Part shown: positions 13,900 to 21,953 of the stretch, piece after piece
Layout: every line of letters begins with the position of its first letter
How positions within the stretch are numbered: position 1 is the first letter of the stretch
Notes under the pieces: generated by a model
What the model was told of the DNA's origin: nothing
What the model saw: the letters and a program-made list of their open reading frames with translations, nothing else
Database searches by the model: none
Assembly: GCA_034435675.1 (NCBI GenBank)
Contig: DAOTWP010000296.1
Location: 1-48,318 of the forward strand
DNA: 48,318 bases
DNA from: DAOTWP01 sp034435675
Lineage (GTDB): Bacteria; Chloroflexota; Anaerolineae; Aggregatilineales; Phototrophicaceae
Direction of reading: 5' to 3'
Program-made: the position numbers and the translations under genes

Positions 13900-16659
13900 A
13901 TGGAAAACCTGACCGGCACGCAACTTGGGCAGTACCAGCTGCGCCGGATGATCGGGCGGGGCGGTATTTCGCCGGTCTACGAAGGCTTTCAACCGGCGCT
14001 GGGGCGTGCAGTTGCCATCAAACTGCTGCCCGCGCAGCTCACCGAACAACCGGGGTATTTGCAGCGCTTTGAGCAGGAAGCACAGCTAATCGCTCAACTG
14101 GAACACCCCGCGATTCTGCCGATTTATGATTACGGCGTGCAGAACGGCATGCCCTACATTGTCATGCGCCTGCTGCTGGGCGAGGCGCTGGTGGCGCGGC
14201 TGGCGCAGTTGGGCAGACCTTCGCCCGGCGAGGCGCTGCAAATTCTGGAACGGATTGGCGGGGCGCTGGATTATGCCCACAAGTATGGCGTCATCCACCG
14301 TGACCTCAAACCGGGGAATATCCTTTTTGACAATGAAGGTAATCCCTATCTTGCCGATTTTGGCATCGCGCAGTTGATGTCCTCCGCTGCGGCAACGAAG
14401 ATCACCGACGGCGCGCTGACCGGGACGCCGCTGTATATGCCGCCGGAACAGGCACAGGGACTGGCGGTAGACCAGCGCGGAGATATTTATTCGCTGGGCA
14501 TCATCGCTTACGAACTGCTGGCGGGGGTTCCGCCATTTGTTGAAAGCAATGTGTGGGCGCTGGTGATGCAGCACATTCAGGCAGAACCGCCGCAGCACCC
14601 GCTGCTGCCGCCGGAAGTTTATGCGGTGCTGGCGAAGGCGCTGGCGAAAACTCCCGCCGAACGGTTCGCCAGTGCGGGCGAATTTGTGCGCGCTCTGCGC
14701 GACAGTGCCAGCAGTGCCTATGGCGCAGCAATGGACGTGATTACCGGGTTCCTGACCGCGCCGGTCAAACCCGACATGCCCGAATCCACCGACAGGTTTT
14801 TATCATCGCTGAAAGGCAGCGGCAGCATTACTAAAGCCGCGCCTGCGCCCACGTTCGAGCAGCCGCGCAGCAGTGTGCTGCCCCTCCCCGCCGCGCCCAT
14901 GCAGCCTGCGCAAATGCCGGCGGCGAAACGCGGCACAGGCGTAATCCTGCCTCTCGGCGTGGTTGTGATCGCCGCAGTAGTGCTGCTCCTGCTGATTGCG
15001 GCAAACGCCCTCTCGGTGCTGGCTATTGCAGTCATTATCAGTCTGGCGCTAATCGTCATCTTCCGCGATGCGCTGCTGGCGCTGCCGGATGCATTGACCC
15101 GACGACAGGCACGCCCGCAGGCACGCTCGCAGGCACGCTCGCACCGCGCTGAACCGCCTGCCGCGCCGCCGGATGCCAAGCCCGCCAAACCTGCCGCCCC
15201 GACCACCAGCGACACAGTGACCGAGGGCATTCCTGCGCCCGTGCTGGAACTGCTGCCGGACGACGAAGACGACGAGGCAACGGTCGAAGTGGGCGCCGTG
15301 CGCGAGCGCAGGAGTGAACGCACGACCACGCTTGTGCCCGTTGTGCCAGTTGCCGAACCCGCCCCGCAGACAATGCCGCTGCCTGCGCCTGCCGCCGCGG
15401 AAGTGCCGCCGCTCCTGCCGCTGACCTACCACACACTCAAGGCAGGCGATCTGCTGCGCGATTACCGTGTTGACGAACGCATTGACAAAGGCGAACGCAG
15501 CCGGGTTTACCGCGCTTACGACACGCAGCGCGAACGTGAAGTCGCCCTCAAGATCATGAATGCCCAGTATGAGAGCAGTGAACGCGCGGCACGCTTCAAA
15601 CGGGAGGCGCAGTTACTCGGCAGGCTGCACCATGCGCACATTGTGCCCTTCTACGATTTTGGCAGCCTGTACGACATGAATTACATCGTCATGCCCTTCC
15701 TGAAAGGCGGGTCGCTGGCACGGCGGCTGGAGCAGCACAAGCGCCTGCTGCTGCCCGATGTGCTGGATACCCTCGATCAACTGGCGGGTGCGCTGGATTA
15801 CATGCATGGCGAAGGCATCGTTCACCGCGATCTTAAACCGACCAACCTCGTCTTTGGCGACACGGACAATATCTACCTGGCAGACCTGGGGATTGCCAAA
15901 GTGCTCGATGATAAAGACAGCGTCGCGCTGACGGCTGTTGGGCAGACACTTGGCACGCCAGTTTACATGCCGCCAGAGCAGTGGAGTGGCGAACGTGTCA
16001 CCTCGGCAGCAGACCAGTACGCCCTCGCCTGCATCACCTTCCAACTGCTGACCGGCGAACTGCCCTTCACTGCCGAAACGCCCTTTGCGCTGATGCTCAA
16101 ACATGTGCGCGAGAACCCGCCGCTGCTCTCTGCGCTGCGCCCCGATCTGCCCACCAGCATTGACGCGGCGCTGCTGCGCGCCATGGAAAAAGACCCGGCA
16201 AAGCGCTACCCGAATGTGCACAGTTTCGCAGCGGCGCTGCGTGCTGCCGCCTACCAGCCTGCCGCCGGCGGGCAAAAAAGCGGACACGTGTTCATCAGCT
16301 ACAGCCGCGCCGACGGGGATTATGCTTACAGAGTGGCGGATTTTCTGAAAAGCAAGGGGCTGGAGGTGTGGATTGACAGCCGCATTGAGCCAAGCGATGG
16401 CTGGTGGCGCATGATTGTCGAAGCGATTGACACCTGCGGCGCGTTTGTCATTATCATGTCGCCTGCCGCCGAAGAATCCAAATGGGTCGAACGTGAATAT
16501 ATGCTGGCGGATCACAAAAATAAGCCCGCCTTTCCGCTGCTGCTCAAAGGCAGCCCGTTCCCGATTTATGTCGCTACACAGTACGCGGATGTACAGGGTG
16601 AACTGCTGCCGCCGGAGAACTTCTGCCAGCGGTTGATTCAGGCGGCACAGCGGGCATAA
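13900..16659 (+). CDS. Dual Ser/Thr kinase with membrane hairpin and C-terminal TIR domain
   Basis: The ATG at 13900 follows AAGGGA and gives 919 residues. Kinase 1 (about 14-280) has IGRGG, Lys41, HRDLKPGN with catalytic Asp135, DFG at 153 and GTPLYMPPEQ. A hydrophobic run of about 40 residues from 348 (ILPLGVVV to ALIVIF) can form two membrane helices, keeping both ends in the cytoplasm. A basic, Pro/Ala-rich linker follows. Kinase 2 (about 515-780) has Lys551, HRDLKPTN with Asp644, DLG at 662 in place of DFG, and GTPVYMPPEQW; its Gly loop (IDKGERSRVY) keeps one of three glycines. Residues 795-915 form a TIR domain (HVFISYSRADGD, WIDSRI) with a Glu at 866 in WVEREY, where NAD-cleaving TIRs carry the catalytic Glu. 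PknB-like kinases are common; this architecture is rare. NADase activity is inference. Confidence 0.92.
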   Translation: MENLTGTQLGQYQLRRMIGRGGISPVYEGFQPALGRAVAIKLLPAQLTEQPGYLQRFEQEAQLIAQLEHPAILPIYDYGVQNGMPYIVMRLLLGEALVARLAQLGRPSPGEALQILERIGGALDYAHKYGVIHRDLKPGNILFDNEGNPYLADFGIAQLMSSAAATKITDGALTGTPLYMPPEQAQGLAVDQRGDIYSLGIIAYELLAGVPPFVESNVWALVMQHIQAEPPQHPLLPPEVYAVLAKALAKTPAERFASAGEFVRALRDSASSAYGAAMDVITGFLTAPVKPDMPESTDRFLSSLKGSGSITKAAPAPTFEQPRSSVLPLPAAPMQPAQMPAAKRGTGVILPLGVVVIAAVVLLLLIAANALSVLAIAVIISLALIVIFRDALLALPDALTRRQARPQARSQARSHRAEPPAAPPDAKPAKPAAPTTSDTVTEGIPAPVLELLPDDEDDEATVEVGAVRERRSERTTTLVPVVPVAEPAPQTMPLPAPAAAEVPPLLPLTYHTLKAGDLLRDYRVDERIDKGERSRVYRAYDTQREREVALKIMNAQYESSERAARFKREAQLLGRLHHAHIVPFYDFGSLYDMNYIVMPFLKGGSLARRLEQHKRLLLPDVLDTLDQLAGALDYMHGEGIVHRDLKPTNLVFGDTDNIYLADLGIAKVLDDKDSVALTAVGQTLGTPVYMPPEQWSGERVTSAADQYALACITFQLLTGELPFTAETPFALMLKHVRENPPLLSALRPDLPTSIDAALLRAMEKDPAKRYPNVHSFAAALRAAAYQPAAGGQKSGHVFISYSRADGDYAYRVADFLKSKGLEVWIDSRIEPSDGWWRMIVEAIDTCGAFVIIMSPAAEESKWVEREYMLADHKNKPAFPLLLKGSPFPIYVATQYADVQGELLPPENFCQRLIQAAQRA

Positions 16660-16703
16660 TGCGCCGCAGGGCAAATGAGATGCCGAAAGAGAGGGAATGA
16701 GCT

Positions 16704-16964
16704 ATGGCACAGGATGAGCAGATTGCACGGATCAGCGCGGTTCAGGCGAAATATACCCACGAGCTGCTGCAAAAGGCGAACGTTGTTGGCACAGCGGTGG
16801 GCTTAAAAATGACTCACGGCAGCTACACCGAGCAACTGGCACTGGTGGTCATGGTGTCCGTCAAAGTGCCTGTCGCGCAGCTTGCGCCCGAAGACCGCGT
16901 GCCGCCGCAGCTTGAGGGCGTCGTGACTGATGTGCAGGAAACAGGCACATTCGTGGCGCAGTGA
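16704..16964 (+). CDS. Small protein resembling the N-terminal domain of Nal1/trypsin-like proteases
   Basis: The protein has 86 residues. The ATG has GAGGGA at 7-base spacing and lies 44 bases after the kinase-TIR stop, so co-transcription is likely. The pattern NVVGTAVGLKMTHG, TEQLALVVMVSVKVP, LAPEDRVPPQLEGVVTDVQETG is one I recognise from the short beta-rich region preceding the trypsin-like domain in bacterial S1/Nal1-type proteins. Here the frame stops directly after it and no Ser/His/Asp protease motif follows. It is either a stand-alone domain gene or the remnant of a longer protease. The family link is from memory of the motif and is moderately secure; the gene itself is well supported. 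Confidence 0.78.
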   Translation: MAQDEQIARISAVQAKYTHELLQKANVVGTAVGLKMTHGSYTEQLALVVMVSVKVPVAQLAPEDRVPPQLEGVVTDVQETGTFVAQ

Positions 16965-16976
16965 ACGTGACTCCTT

Positions 16977-17008
16977 CTGCGCGCACACTGGCATACGCAG
17001 GCGCGCAG
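16977..17008. terminator. Hairpin between convergent genes
   Basis: CTGCGCGC (16977-16984) and GCGCGCAG (17001-17008) pair perfectly over 8 bases. The hairpin lies between the stops of two convergent genes. No T-tract follows on either strand. Confidence 0.5.
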
Positions 17009-17033
17009 CGGCGCAGTATTCCCGCAGCAAGCC

Positions 17034-17462
17034 TCAATGCTGGTGGCTGCCCTGATACACCTGCTGTTTGAGCGCGTTCGCCAGCAGACTCAGGCTGTCA
17101 TCCGCGCCAGGGGCGTAGGTCTGCTGCAAGGTATGCAAGACTACCAGCGCTGCCTCGCCCGAAACGCGCGACAGCATCGCGATGCGCGCGCTCATGCGAT
17201 CATCGCCCATCCGCAGGTAAATCTTGCTGGCGTGGTCAATCTCGGCGGCGGCAGCGGCGGACTGCCCCTGCATCACACAGATTGCCCCCATGCCCAGATG
17301 CGCTTCTGCCACCCAGCGCGCATGGGTGTGTGCGGTGGCTTCAGGATGGGCAAACAACGCGGCATAATTGCGCCGCGCATCATTCAGGGCACCGGCAGCC
17401 ACTGCCTGATTTGCTTCGGTCAGCAGTTGGCGAATAGGGTATTCCCGAATCTGGTGCTGCAT
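17034..17462 (-). CDS. TPR-like helical repeat protein
   Basis: The protein has 142 residues. The ATG follows AGAGGTGA at 5-base spacing, a strong ribosome site. The sequence is almost all alpha-helical, with paired helices of TPR type: LLTEANQAVAAGALNDARRNY, then ARWVAEAHLGMGAICVMQGQ followed by AAAAAEIDHASKIYLRMGD. The small Ala/Gly positions match TPR consensus sites at 8, 20 and 27. A third helix pair is weaker. It has no signal peptide and ends His-rich (GSHQH). TPRs mediate protein contacts; the partner may be the neighbouring kinase-TIR or its small companion, but the gene is convergent with them, so this is only proximity. A small helical adaptor is the best description. Confidence 0.75.
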   Translation of the reverse strand: MQHQIREYPIRQLLTEANQAVAAGALNDARRNYAALFAHPEATAHTHARWVAEAHLGMGAICVMQGQSAAAAAEIDHASKIYLRMGDDRMSARIAMLSRVSGEAALVVLHTLQQTYAPGADDSLSLLANALKQQVYQGSHQH

Positions 17463-17580
17463 CGCGTCACCTCTGGAATGTTATTTTGAACTGCATAATC
17501 GCAGTATAGAGAGCGACCCTGAGACGCAGGTTAATGTCAAGAGAATAGATGACATTTATCACCCAGCGTCAGTGTCGGAG

Positions 17581-17613
17581 CGCGCGGCACGGGGTGGGGC
17601 ACAACCCCGCGCG
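17581..17613. repeat. GC-rich palindrome in a divergent spacer
   Basis: CGCGCGG pairs with CCGCGCG around a G-rich loop with its own CGGGGT/ACCCCG pairing. It resembles the GC-rich intergenic palindromes elsewhere in this window. It sits within the 329-base spacer 17463-17791, which otherwise holds only the structured leader at 17699-17766. Confidence 0.4.
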
Positions 17614-17698
17614 TAGGGCAAACGTTGCGCAGTAAGTAGGAACAGAGTGTCGCAATCTACAGGGACGTGCGCTACAGTTAGCAGCGGTCCGAAACCAG

Positions 17699-17766
17699 CC
17701 CTGAGAACCCCGCCCGGACATGGGGCATATAAACAGTTGGCGCAGCGGCGCTGCCGGTTCTCAGGG
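17699..17766 (+). promoter_or_regulatory. Structured 5' leader of the SH3/CARDB lipoprotein gene
   Basis: CCCTGAGAACC (17699-17709) and GGTTCTCAGGG (17756-17766) are perfect 11-base complements enclosing 46 bases, with a smaller GCGCAGC/GCTGCC hairpin inside. The stem ends 12 bases before the AGGAG ribosome site. It may stabilise the messenger or act as a cis-regulatory RNA; no known riboswitch class is recognised. Confidence 0.45.
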
Positions 17767-17791
17767 TAACTTAATAGCAGGAGTTGTTGTT

Positions 17792-19198
17792 ATGCATACA
17801 TTTGCGCTCTCGCGCTTTCCTGCCGGGCGCATCTTGCGGGAATGCGCCCCGGCGCTGCTGGTCGCCCTTGCCTTTGCACTCACGCTGGCGGGCTGCACCC
17901 TGCCCGGTGGCAGCGATACAACAGCACTCAGCGGCGCACCACAGGTACAATTAATTGCGCCGCTGGCAGACGCCCGCTATCAGGAAGGCGTGCCGGTGAA
18001 TATTCAGGCAGTGGTGCGCAACGCTGGTGCCGATATTGCGCGTGTTGAAGTGGTCGCAAACGATGCGATTATTGCCACACTGCAAACCCCCAACGCGGAT
18101 GGCGCATTGAGCTTCTCGCTGCCCACCCAGACCTGGCAGCCGCCCGGTCCAGGGGTTTACAGCATCAGCGTGACGGCATTCCGCGCCGACGGCAGCAACA
18201 GTGCCCCGGCACAGGTCAGTATTCAGGTGCTGTCCGAGGCGGATGTCCGCGCGACTGCCGCCGGGCGTGCCGCTGCCAGCAGCGCCGAAACAACCGCCAT
18301 TGCCGCCGCCCCCAGCGACAACGCAGCCGCAAACACTGCCACGACGACCGCGCCCACCACGAATGCGGTTGTCCAGCCCACCAGCCAGCAGGCTGCCCCG
18401 ACCACAGCACAGCAGGCTGCGCCACCCACCGCGCCACAACTGCCCAGCAACACCCCGCAGCCAACCGCACCGCCGCCGACAGCGATCCCGGCGACGGCAA
18501 CGCCCGCTGTGCCGCAGGCAGTCAACAGCAGCGATGTCTTCGTCAACATTCGCTCCGGTCCCAGCACACTGTTCAACCCGGCAATTGGCAACCTGCCACC
18601 TGCCGCCAGTGCCGATCTGCTGGCAGTCAACCCGGATCGCTCGTGGTATCGCATTCGTTATGCCGCCCCGACGGGCACCATCACAGGCTGGGTTTTTGCG
18701 CAGTTGGTCAGCACAACAGGTGATTTGAGCGCGCTGGCGGTGGAGTCTGGTCCGCCGATTCCGACGCTGACGCCCACACCGCCGCCCACCGCCATCCCGG
18801 TGACCCTGACATTTACGCCGCCACCCGCTGCCGCCAATCTGGTCATTAGCAGCGTGCGGCTGGAGCCGGTGCAGCCGCTCTGCAACCAGACCTTCACCGT
18901 CTGGGTGCGGGTGACGAACAACGGCACCGGGCGCTCGAACAGCGGGCTGATTTCCGTGCAGGATGTGCGCGCTGCGGACAACACCAGCGCAGGCACAACC
19001 GTTGGCGGCTTCCCGGCGCTTGATGCGGGGCAGCAGTCGGCAGAACTCAACATTCCGCTGACGGTCAGCGTGTATGTTAACGAACAGCACCGCCTGATTC
19101 TAGTGGTTGACTCCAACAATGAAACAGCGGAAACAAACGAAACGGACAACCGCAACGACGCGACGGTTTACACGCTGGCGCAGGGAGCCTGCCCGTAG
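17792..19198 (+). CDS. Lipoprotein with Ig-like, SH3b and CARDB domains
   Basis: The ATG at 17792 has AGGAG at 8-base spacing; the longer frame from 17720 would delay the signal peptide. There are 468 residues. The signal ends in LTLAGC, a good lipobox, so the protein is lipid-anchored outside the membrane. An Ig-like domain (PQVQLIAPLADARYQEG to APAQVSIQVL) is followed by a Thr/Ala/Pro/Gln-rich linker of about 95 residues, an SH3b domain (VFVNIRSGPSTLFN to ITGWVFAQLV), a second Pro-rich linker and a CARDB domain (NLVISSVRLEPVQPL to NNETAETNETDNRN). CARDB and SH3b modules bind surface polymers or peptides. No catalytic domain is present. It is probably an envelope scaffold or adhesin, with function inferred from architecture. 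Confidence 0.88.
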   Translation: MHTFALSRFPAGRILRECAPALLVALAFALTLAGCTLPGGSDTTALSGAPQVQLIAPLADARYQEGVPVNIQAVVRNAGADIARVEVVANDAIIATLQTPNADGALSFSLPTQTWQPPGPGVYSISVTAFRADGSNSAPAQVSIQVLSEADVRATAAGRAAASSAETTAIAAAPSDNAAANTATTTAPTTNAVVQPTSQQAAPTTAQQAAPPTAPQLPSNTPQPTAPPPTAIPATATPAVPQAVNSSDVFVNIRSGPSTLFNPAIGNLPPAASADLLAVNPDRSWYRIRYAAPTGTITGWVFAQLVSTTGDLSALAVESGPPIPTLTPTPPPTAIPVTLTFTPPPAAANLVISSVRLEPVQPLCNQTFTVWVRVTNNGTGRSNSGLISVQDVRAADNTSAGTTVGGFPALDAGQQSAELNIPLTVSVYVNEQHRLILVVDSNNETAETNETDNRNDATVYTLAQGACP

Positions 19199-19223
19199 CG
19201 CTTGCCTGCGCCATTTCGGCTGT

Positions 19224-19252
19224 GCGGGGGTGATTGTCTGGTTCACCCCCGC
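19224..19252. terminator. Strong hairpin between convergent genes
   Basis: GCGGGGGTGA and TCACCCCCGC form a perfect 10-base stem with a 9-base loop. It lies between the stops of the lipoprotein and TIGR03943 genes and can serve both strands. There is no T-tract. Confidence 0.65.
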
Positions 19253-19273
19253 GGGCTGGCAATCTGCCGCGGG

Positions 19274-20065
19274 TCAGGGGTACAGATAGGGGTGTTCCGG
19301 CTGGGGCACAACTTCAACACTGCTGGCTTGCAGCAGGGGCACATCATCCCCGCGAAACGCGCCAAGCTGAAAAGCACCTTCCACGCGCAGCCAGGTGCTC
19401 TGCTCAATCTGTGCGGCATCTGCCCAGACCACCGGGACGCCAATCGCGCTGGCGTCTGCCACACAGCAGCTCACGGTGAAGCGCGCCAGCATGAACGTGT
19501 CTTCGGCAAAAGTTGGTTCTTTATAGACGAAGCCGATCAGTGTCGCCTGCCTGCCGTTAAACTCACTCAGGTCAAGGCTGCTGTTAAACGACCGCAGCCA
19601 GTCCAGCACGGTCCAGGATGCCGGGTCACGCTCGATAGTGCTGGCAGTGCCCGCCGTCACAGCGCTGGTGCTGATACTGCCGCCCACCGCATTCGCATCC
19701 AGCGGCTGCGCGGGCAGGAGCGTGCCCAGCAGCAGCGGCACCGCGACAATCGCCAGCCCGCTCCAGGTAATGCGCGTATGCTCCCCACCACTCATCAACG
19801 CAATGGCGTTGGTCTGCTCGCGGCGGCTGAGCAAGCCGAAAGCGCTGCCCGCCCCCAGCAGGGCAAACAGCGCCGCCGCCAACCAGACCAGCCAGCTCAG
19901 ACGCTCGTTGATGTAATAGGCACTGTTGCCGCTGAGCGCCACATACAGAAAATACAACGCCAGCGCAAACAGGACCCCTGTTTTGAGCGAATCCTGCATT
20001 TGCTGGCGTTCTAAGGTTGCCCGCTGAAGCAAATGTTGGACTTCGTCATCGTATAAGCGACTCAT
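19274..20065 (-). CDS. TIGR03943 family protein (partner of YraQ-type permease)
   Basis: The ATG at 20065 has AAGGA at 6-base spacing; in-frame TTG and GTG codons just upstream lie too close to it. There are 263 residues. Two or three hydrophobic helices occupy about residues 28-125 (TGVLFALALYFLYVALSG, LSWLVWLAAALFALLGAG, WSGLAIVAVPLLLGTL). A soluble C-terminal domain carries the family hallmark ARFTVSCCVADA, with paired Cys, then VPVVWAD and WLRVEGAF. TIGR03943 genes almost always follow a DUF318/YraQ permease gene, as here with a 57-base gap. The pair is thought to form a membrane complex of unproven substrate. The vicinal Cys may bind metal or do redox chemistry; that is inference. Confidence 0.88.
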   Translation of the reverse strand: MSRLYDDEVQHLLQRATLERQQMQDSLKTGVLFALALYFLYVALSGNSAYYINERLSWLVWLAAALFALLGAGSAFGLLSRREQTNAIALMSGGEHTRITWSGLAIVAVPLLLGTLLPAQPLDANAVGGSISTSAVTAGTASTIERDPASWTVLDWLRSFNSSLDLSEFNGRQATLIGFVYKEPTFAEDTFMLARFTVSCCVADASAIGVPVVWADAAQIEQSTWLRVEGAFQLGAFRGDDVPLLQASSVEVVPQPEHPYLYP

Positions 20066-20122
20066 CACCAATCCTTAAGCTAATGGTCAGACGGTCAGAT
20101 GCGGTCATATACGGTTGTTCAT

Positions 20123-21199
20123 TCACAACGCCAGATTCAGGTTGATCCAGATGCCGATCAGCAGATTCATCAGGAAGGGCACCAGCACCAGATACAGCAC
20201 TGTGCGGCGTTTGAACACGCTCATGAACATCAGTGTGCTTTTGATGTCTACCATCGGACCGAAGGACAGAAACGCCAGCAGCGCCCCGGTGCTGAATGTG
20301 CCGACAAACGCCAGCGCCAGAAAAGCGTCCACCGTCGAGCACACGCTGAGGATAAATGCCAGCACCTGCATGGTCAGCACAGAAGTCACTGGCGACTGTC
20401 CGATGCCAATCAGCGCCTCCTGGGGCACAAACGTGCGCAGTGCCGCCGCCATCAGCGAACCAACAATCAGGTAGCGCCCGATGTCGAAAAACTCGTACCC
20501 CGCCGTGCGCACTGCCAGCACCAGCCCCGGCAGCAGCGCGCGGCGCTGCGCAGCGGGCTGTGCGTTGGGCAGTCGTGCCACCGCGAAATCAGGCGGCAGG
20601 TCGCTGCCCCCGGTCACCGGGGCGAGGCGAGTGGGCAGCAGCACATCCTGCGGGCGCGCCGTGTAGGCGAAAATCAGCCCTACCGCCGACGCCACCAGTG
20701 CGGTAATCAGAATACGTCCGATGACCATTTCCGGGTTGTGCGGAAAGGCGGTTGCCGTGCTTGCCAGCACCACCGGGTTCATCACCGGCGCGGCGAGCAG
20801 AAAAGCCACACCCACCGACATCGGCAGCCCCTTGTTGAATAAGCGCCGTGTGACCGGCACTACCCCGCATTCGCAGACGGGAAACGCAAAACCCATCAGC
20901 GTGCCGCCCAGTGTCGCCAGCAGCGGGTTGCGTGGAATCCAGCGCGTCAGATCATCGCGGTGGATGAACGCCTCAATCAGACCGGACGCCAGCGCGCCCA
21001 GCAGCAGAAACGGCGCTGCCTCGATAAAAATGCCCAGAAAAAAAGTGCTGAATGCTTGCAGAATCGCGCCGGGGGGACGCGCTGCCGGGTAGAACGGGTC
21101 GGTCAGGATGAGCAGCAGCAGCGCTGCCGTGCCGGACAGCGCGATCAGCCACCATGCCAGACCCTTAAGCCCCTGCTGAACCGTCGTGTTCGGTGTCAT
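20123..21199 (-). CDS. YraQ/DUF318 family permease
   Basis: The protein has 358 residues. The ATG follows GAGGG at 7-base spacing. About eight membrane helices are visible, in two halves. The first half carries the family signature GFAFPVCECGVVPVTRRLF with its CxC, then AAPVMNPVVLAST. The second half has FILSVCSTVDAFLALAF and LSFGPMVDIKSTLMF. This family is predicted to transport metal or metalloid species, or to work with thiol redox proteins; no substrate is proven. It is the first gene of a two-gene operon with the TIGR03943 gene. An extended -10 promoter lies 32 bases upstream. Family assignment is firm; the transported species is unknown. Confidence 0.92.
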   Translation of the reverse strand: MTPNTTVQQGLKGLAWWLIALSGTAALLLLILTDPFYPAARPPGAILQAFSTFFLGIFIEAAPFLLLGALASGLIEAFIHRDDLTRWIPRNPLLATLGGTLMGFAFPVCECGVVPVTRRLFNKGLPMSVGVAFLLAAPVMNPVVLASTATAFPHNPEMVIGRILITALVASAVGLIFAYTARPQDVLLPTRLAPVTGGSDLPPDFAVARLPNAQPAAQRRALLPGLVLAVRTAGYEFFDIGRYLIVGSLMAAALRTFVPQEALIGIGQSPVTSVLTMQVLAFILSVCSTVDAFLALAFVGTFSTGALLAFLSFGPMVDIKSTLMFMSVFKRRTVLYLVLVPFLMNLLIGIWINLNLAL

Positions 21200-21230
21200 T
21201 GAAAACCCTCAACACGGACAATCGCGCGCT

Positions 21231-21239
21231 ATGATAACA
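21231..21239 (-). promoter_or_regulatory. Extended -10 promoter of the YraQ operon
   Basis: On the minus strand TGT-TATCAT forms an extended -10, with GTAACA 17 bases further upstream as a weak -35. Confidence 0.5.
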
Positions 21240-21294
21240 CAGCAGGGAGGCACTGTTACAGGGCGGTGTCGTCCACAGCAGCGACAACTGCGCA

Positions 21295-21777
21295 TTATGT
21301 GCTGGTGGGCAGCGCCAGCGTGCGGACAATCTGCTCAATGTGCTCAATATCGTGGGTGGTCACATGTGCCGCCAGATCCAGCATAGTCATCACGCCGTAA
21401 CGTGGATGAATGCCTGTACGGCTCCATTCATCGCGGGTCAGCCCGTTAAAGAGTTCGATTAGCTTGTGCCGTGAATTGAGATAGGCGCGGAAGGCATTGT
21501 ACATATTCTGGCTGTTATAACCGCTTTCGAGCGCCATTTTGCGATTATCCAACAGTTCAAATGTCGGGCGATCCTCTTTTAGCACCCGCAGGGCACGGTT
21601 GTAAAACACCTGCTCCAGATCGCGCAGATGGCAGACAATTTCCGCCACTGTCCATTCATCAGAGTTCGCCTGCCGTGCCGTCGCCTGCTCCTGGGTGACG
21701 CGACTCAGGATACCCTCCAGAATGACTGTGTTGCGCTGCATGGTGCTGACAAACCGGGCGGGGACGATGATGGCCAT
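21295..21777 (-). CDS. DinB-like four-helix bundle protein
   Basis: The protein has 160 residues. The ATG follows AAGGAG. The sequence fits the DinB/DfsB superfamily (DinB_2): WTVAEIVCHLRDLEQVFYNR supplies the first metal-site His, and AAHVTTHDIEHIEQI near the C-terminus supplies the HxxxH-type pair. Members are metal-binding helical bundles, some of which act as bacillithiol- or mycothiol-dependent transferases; most have unknown roles. The WTVAEIVCHL block is the usual N-terminal hallmark. It is transcribed away from the ClC channel gene and has a near-consensus promoter of its own. No thiol-transferase partner is seen nearby. Confidence 0.88.
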   Translation of the reverse strand: MAIIVPARFVSTMQRNTVILEGILSRVTQEQATARQANSDEWTVAEIVCHLRDLEQVFYNRALRVLKEDRPTFELLDNRKMALESGYNSQNMYNAFRAYLNSRHKLIELFNGLTRDEWSRTGIHPRYGVMTMLDLAAHVTTHDIEHIEQIVRTLALPTST

Positions 21778-21812
21778 AAACTTACTGCTCCTTCACCTGC
21801 TGCACTGGGCGC

Positions 21813-21841
21813 ATTATGCCGCACTTTGCGCCGGGTGTCAT
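21813..21841 (-). promoter_or_regulatory. Promoter of the DinB-like gene
   Basis: On the minus strand: ATGACA, a 17-base spacer and CATAAT, each 5 of 6 to consensus. The transcript would start near 21806, about 29 bases before the ATG. Confidence 0.6.
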
Positions 21842-21883
21842 CGGCATATGTGCCCAATTCCCCCTGTTATCTATTGCGAATAC

Positions 21884-21912
21884 TTGGCAAGCACTGGTGA
21901 GCGGGCTATAGT
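21884..21912 (+). promoter_or_regulatory. Promoter of the ClC channel gene
   Basis: TTGGCA, a 17-base spacer and TATAGT, each 5 of 6 to consensus at ideal spacing. The predicted leader is about 35 bases. Confidence 0.65.
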
Positions 21913-21953
21913 GGGAGCATTGGTTATCTGCACACTTTGAACTCAGGTCGCGC

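Noticed and set aside
15100..15150. Short tandem repeat (GCACGCTCGCAG-like units)
   Set aside because: It encodes a low-complexity Gln/Ala/Arg/Ser linker after the membrane segment of the kinase-TIR protein.
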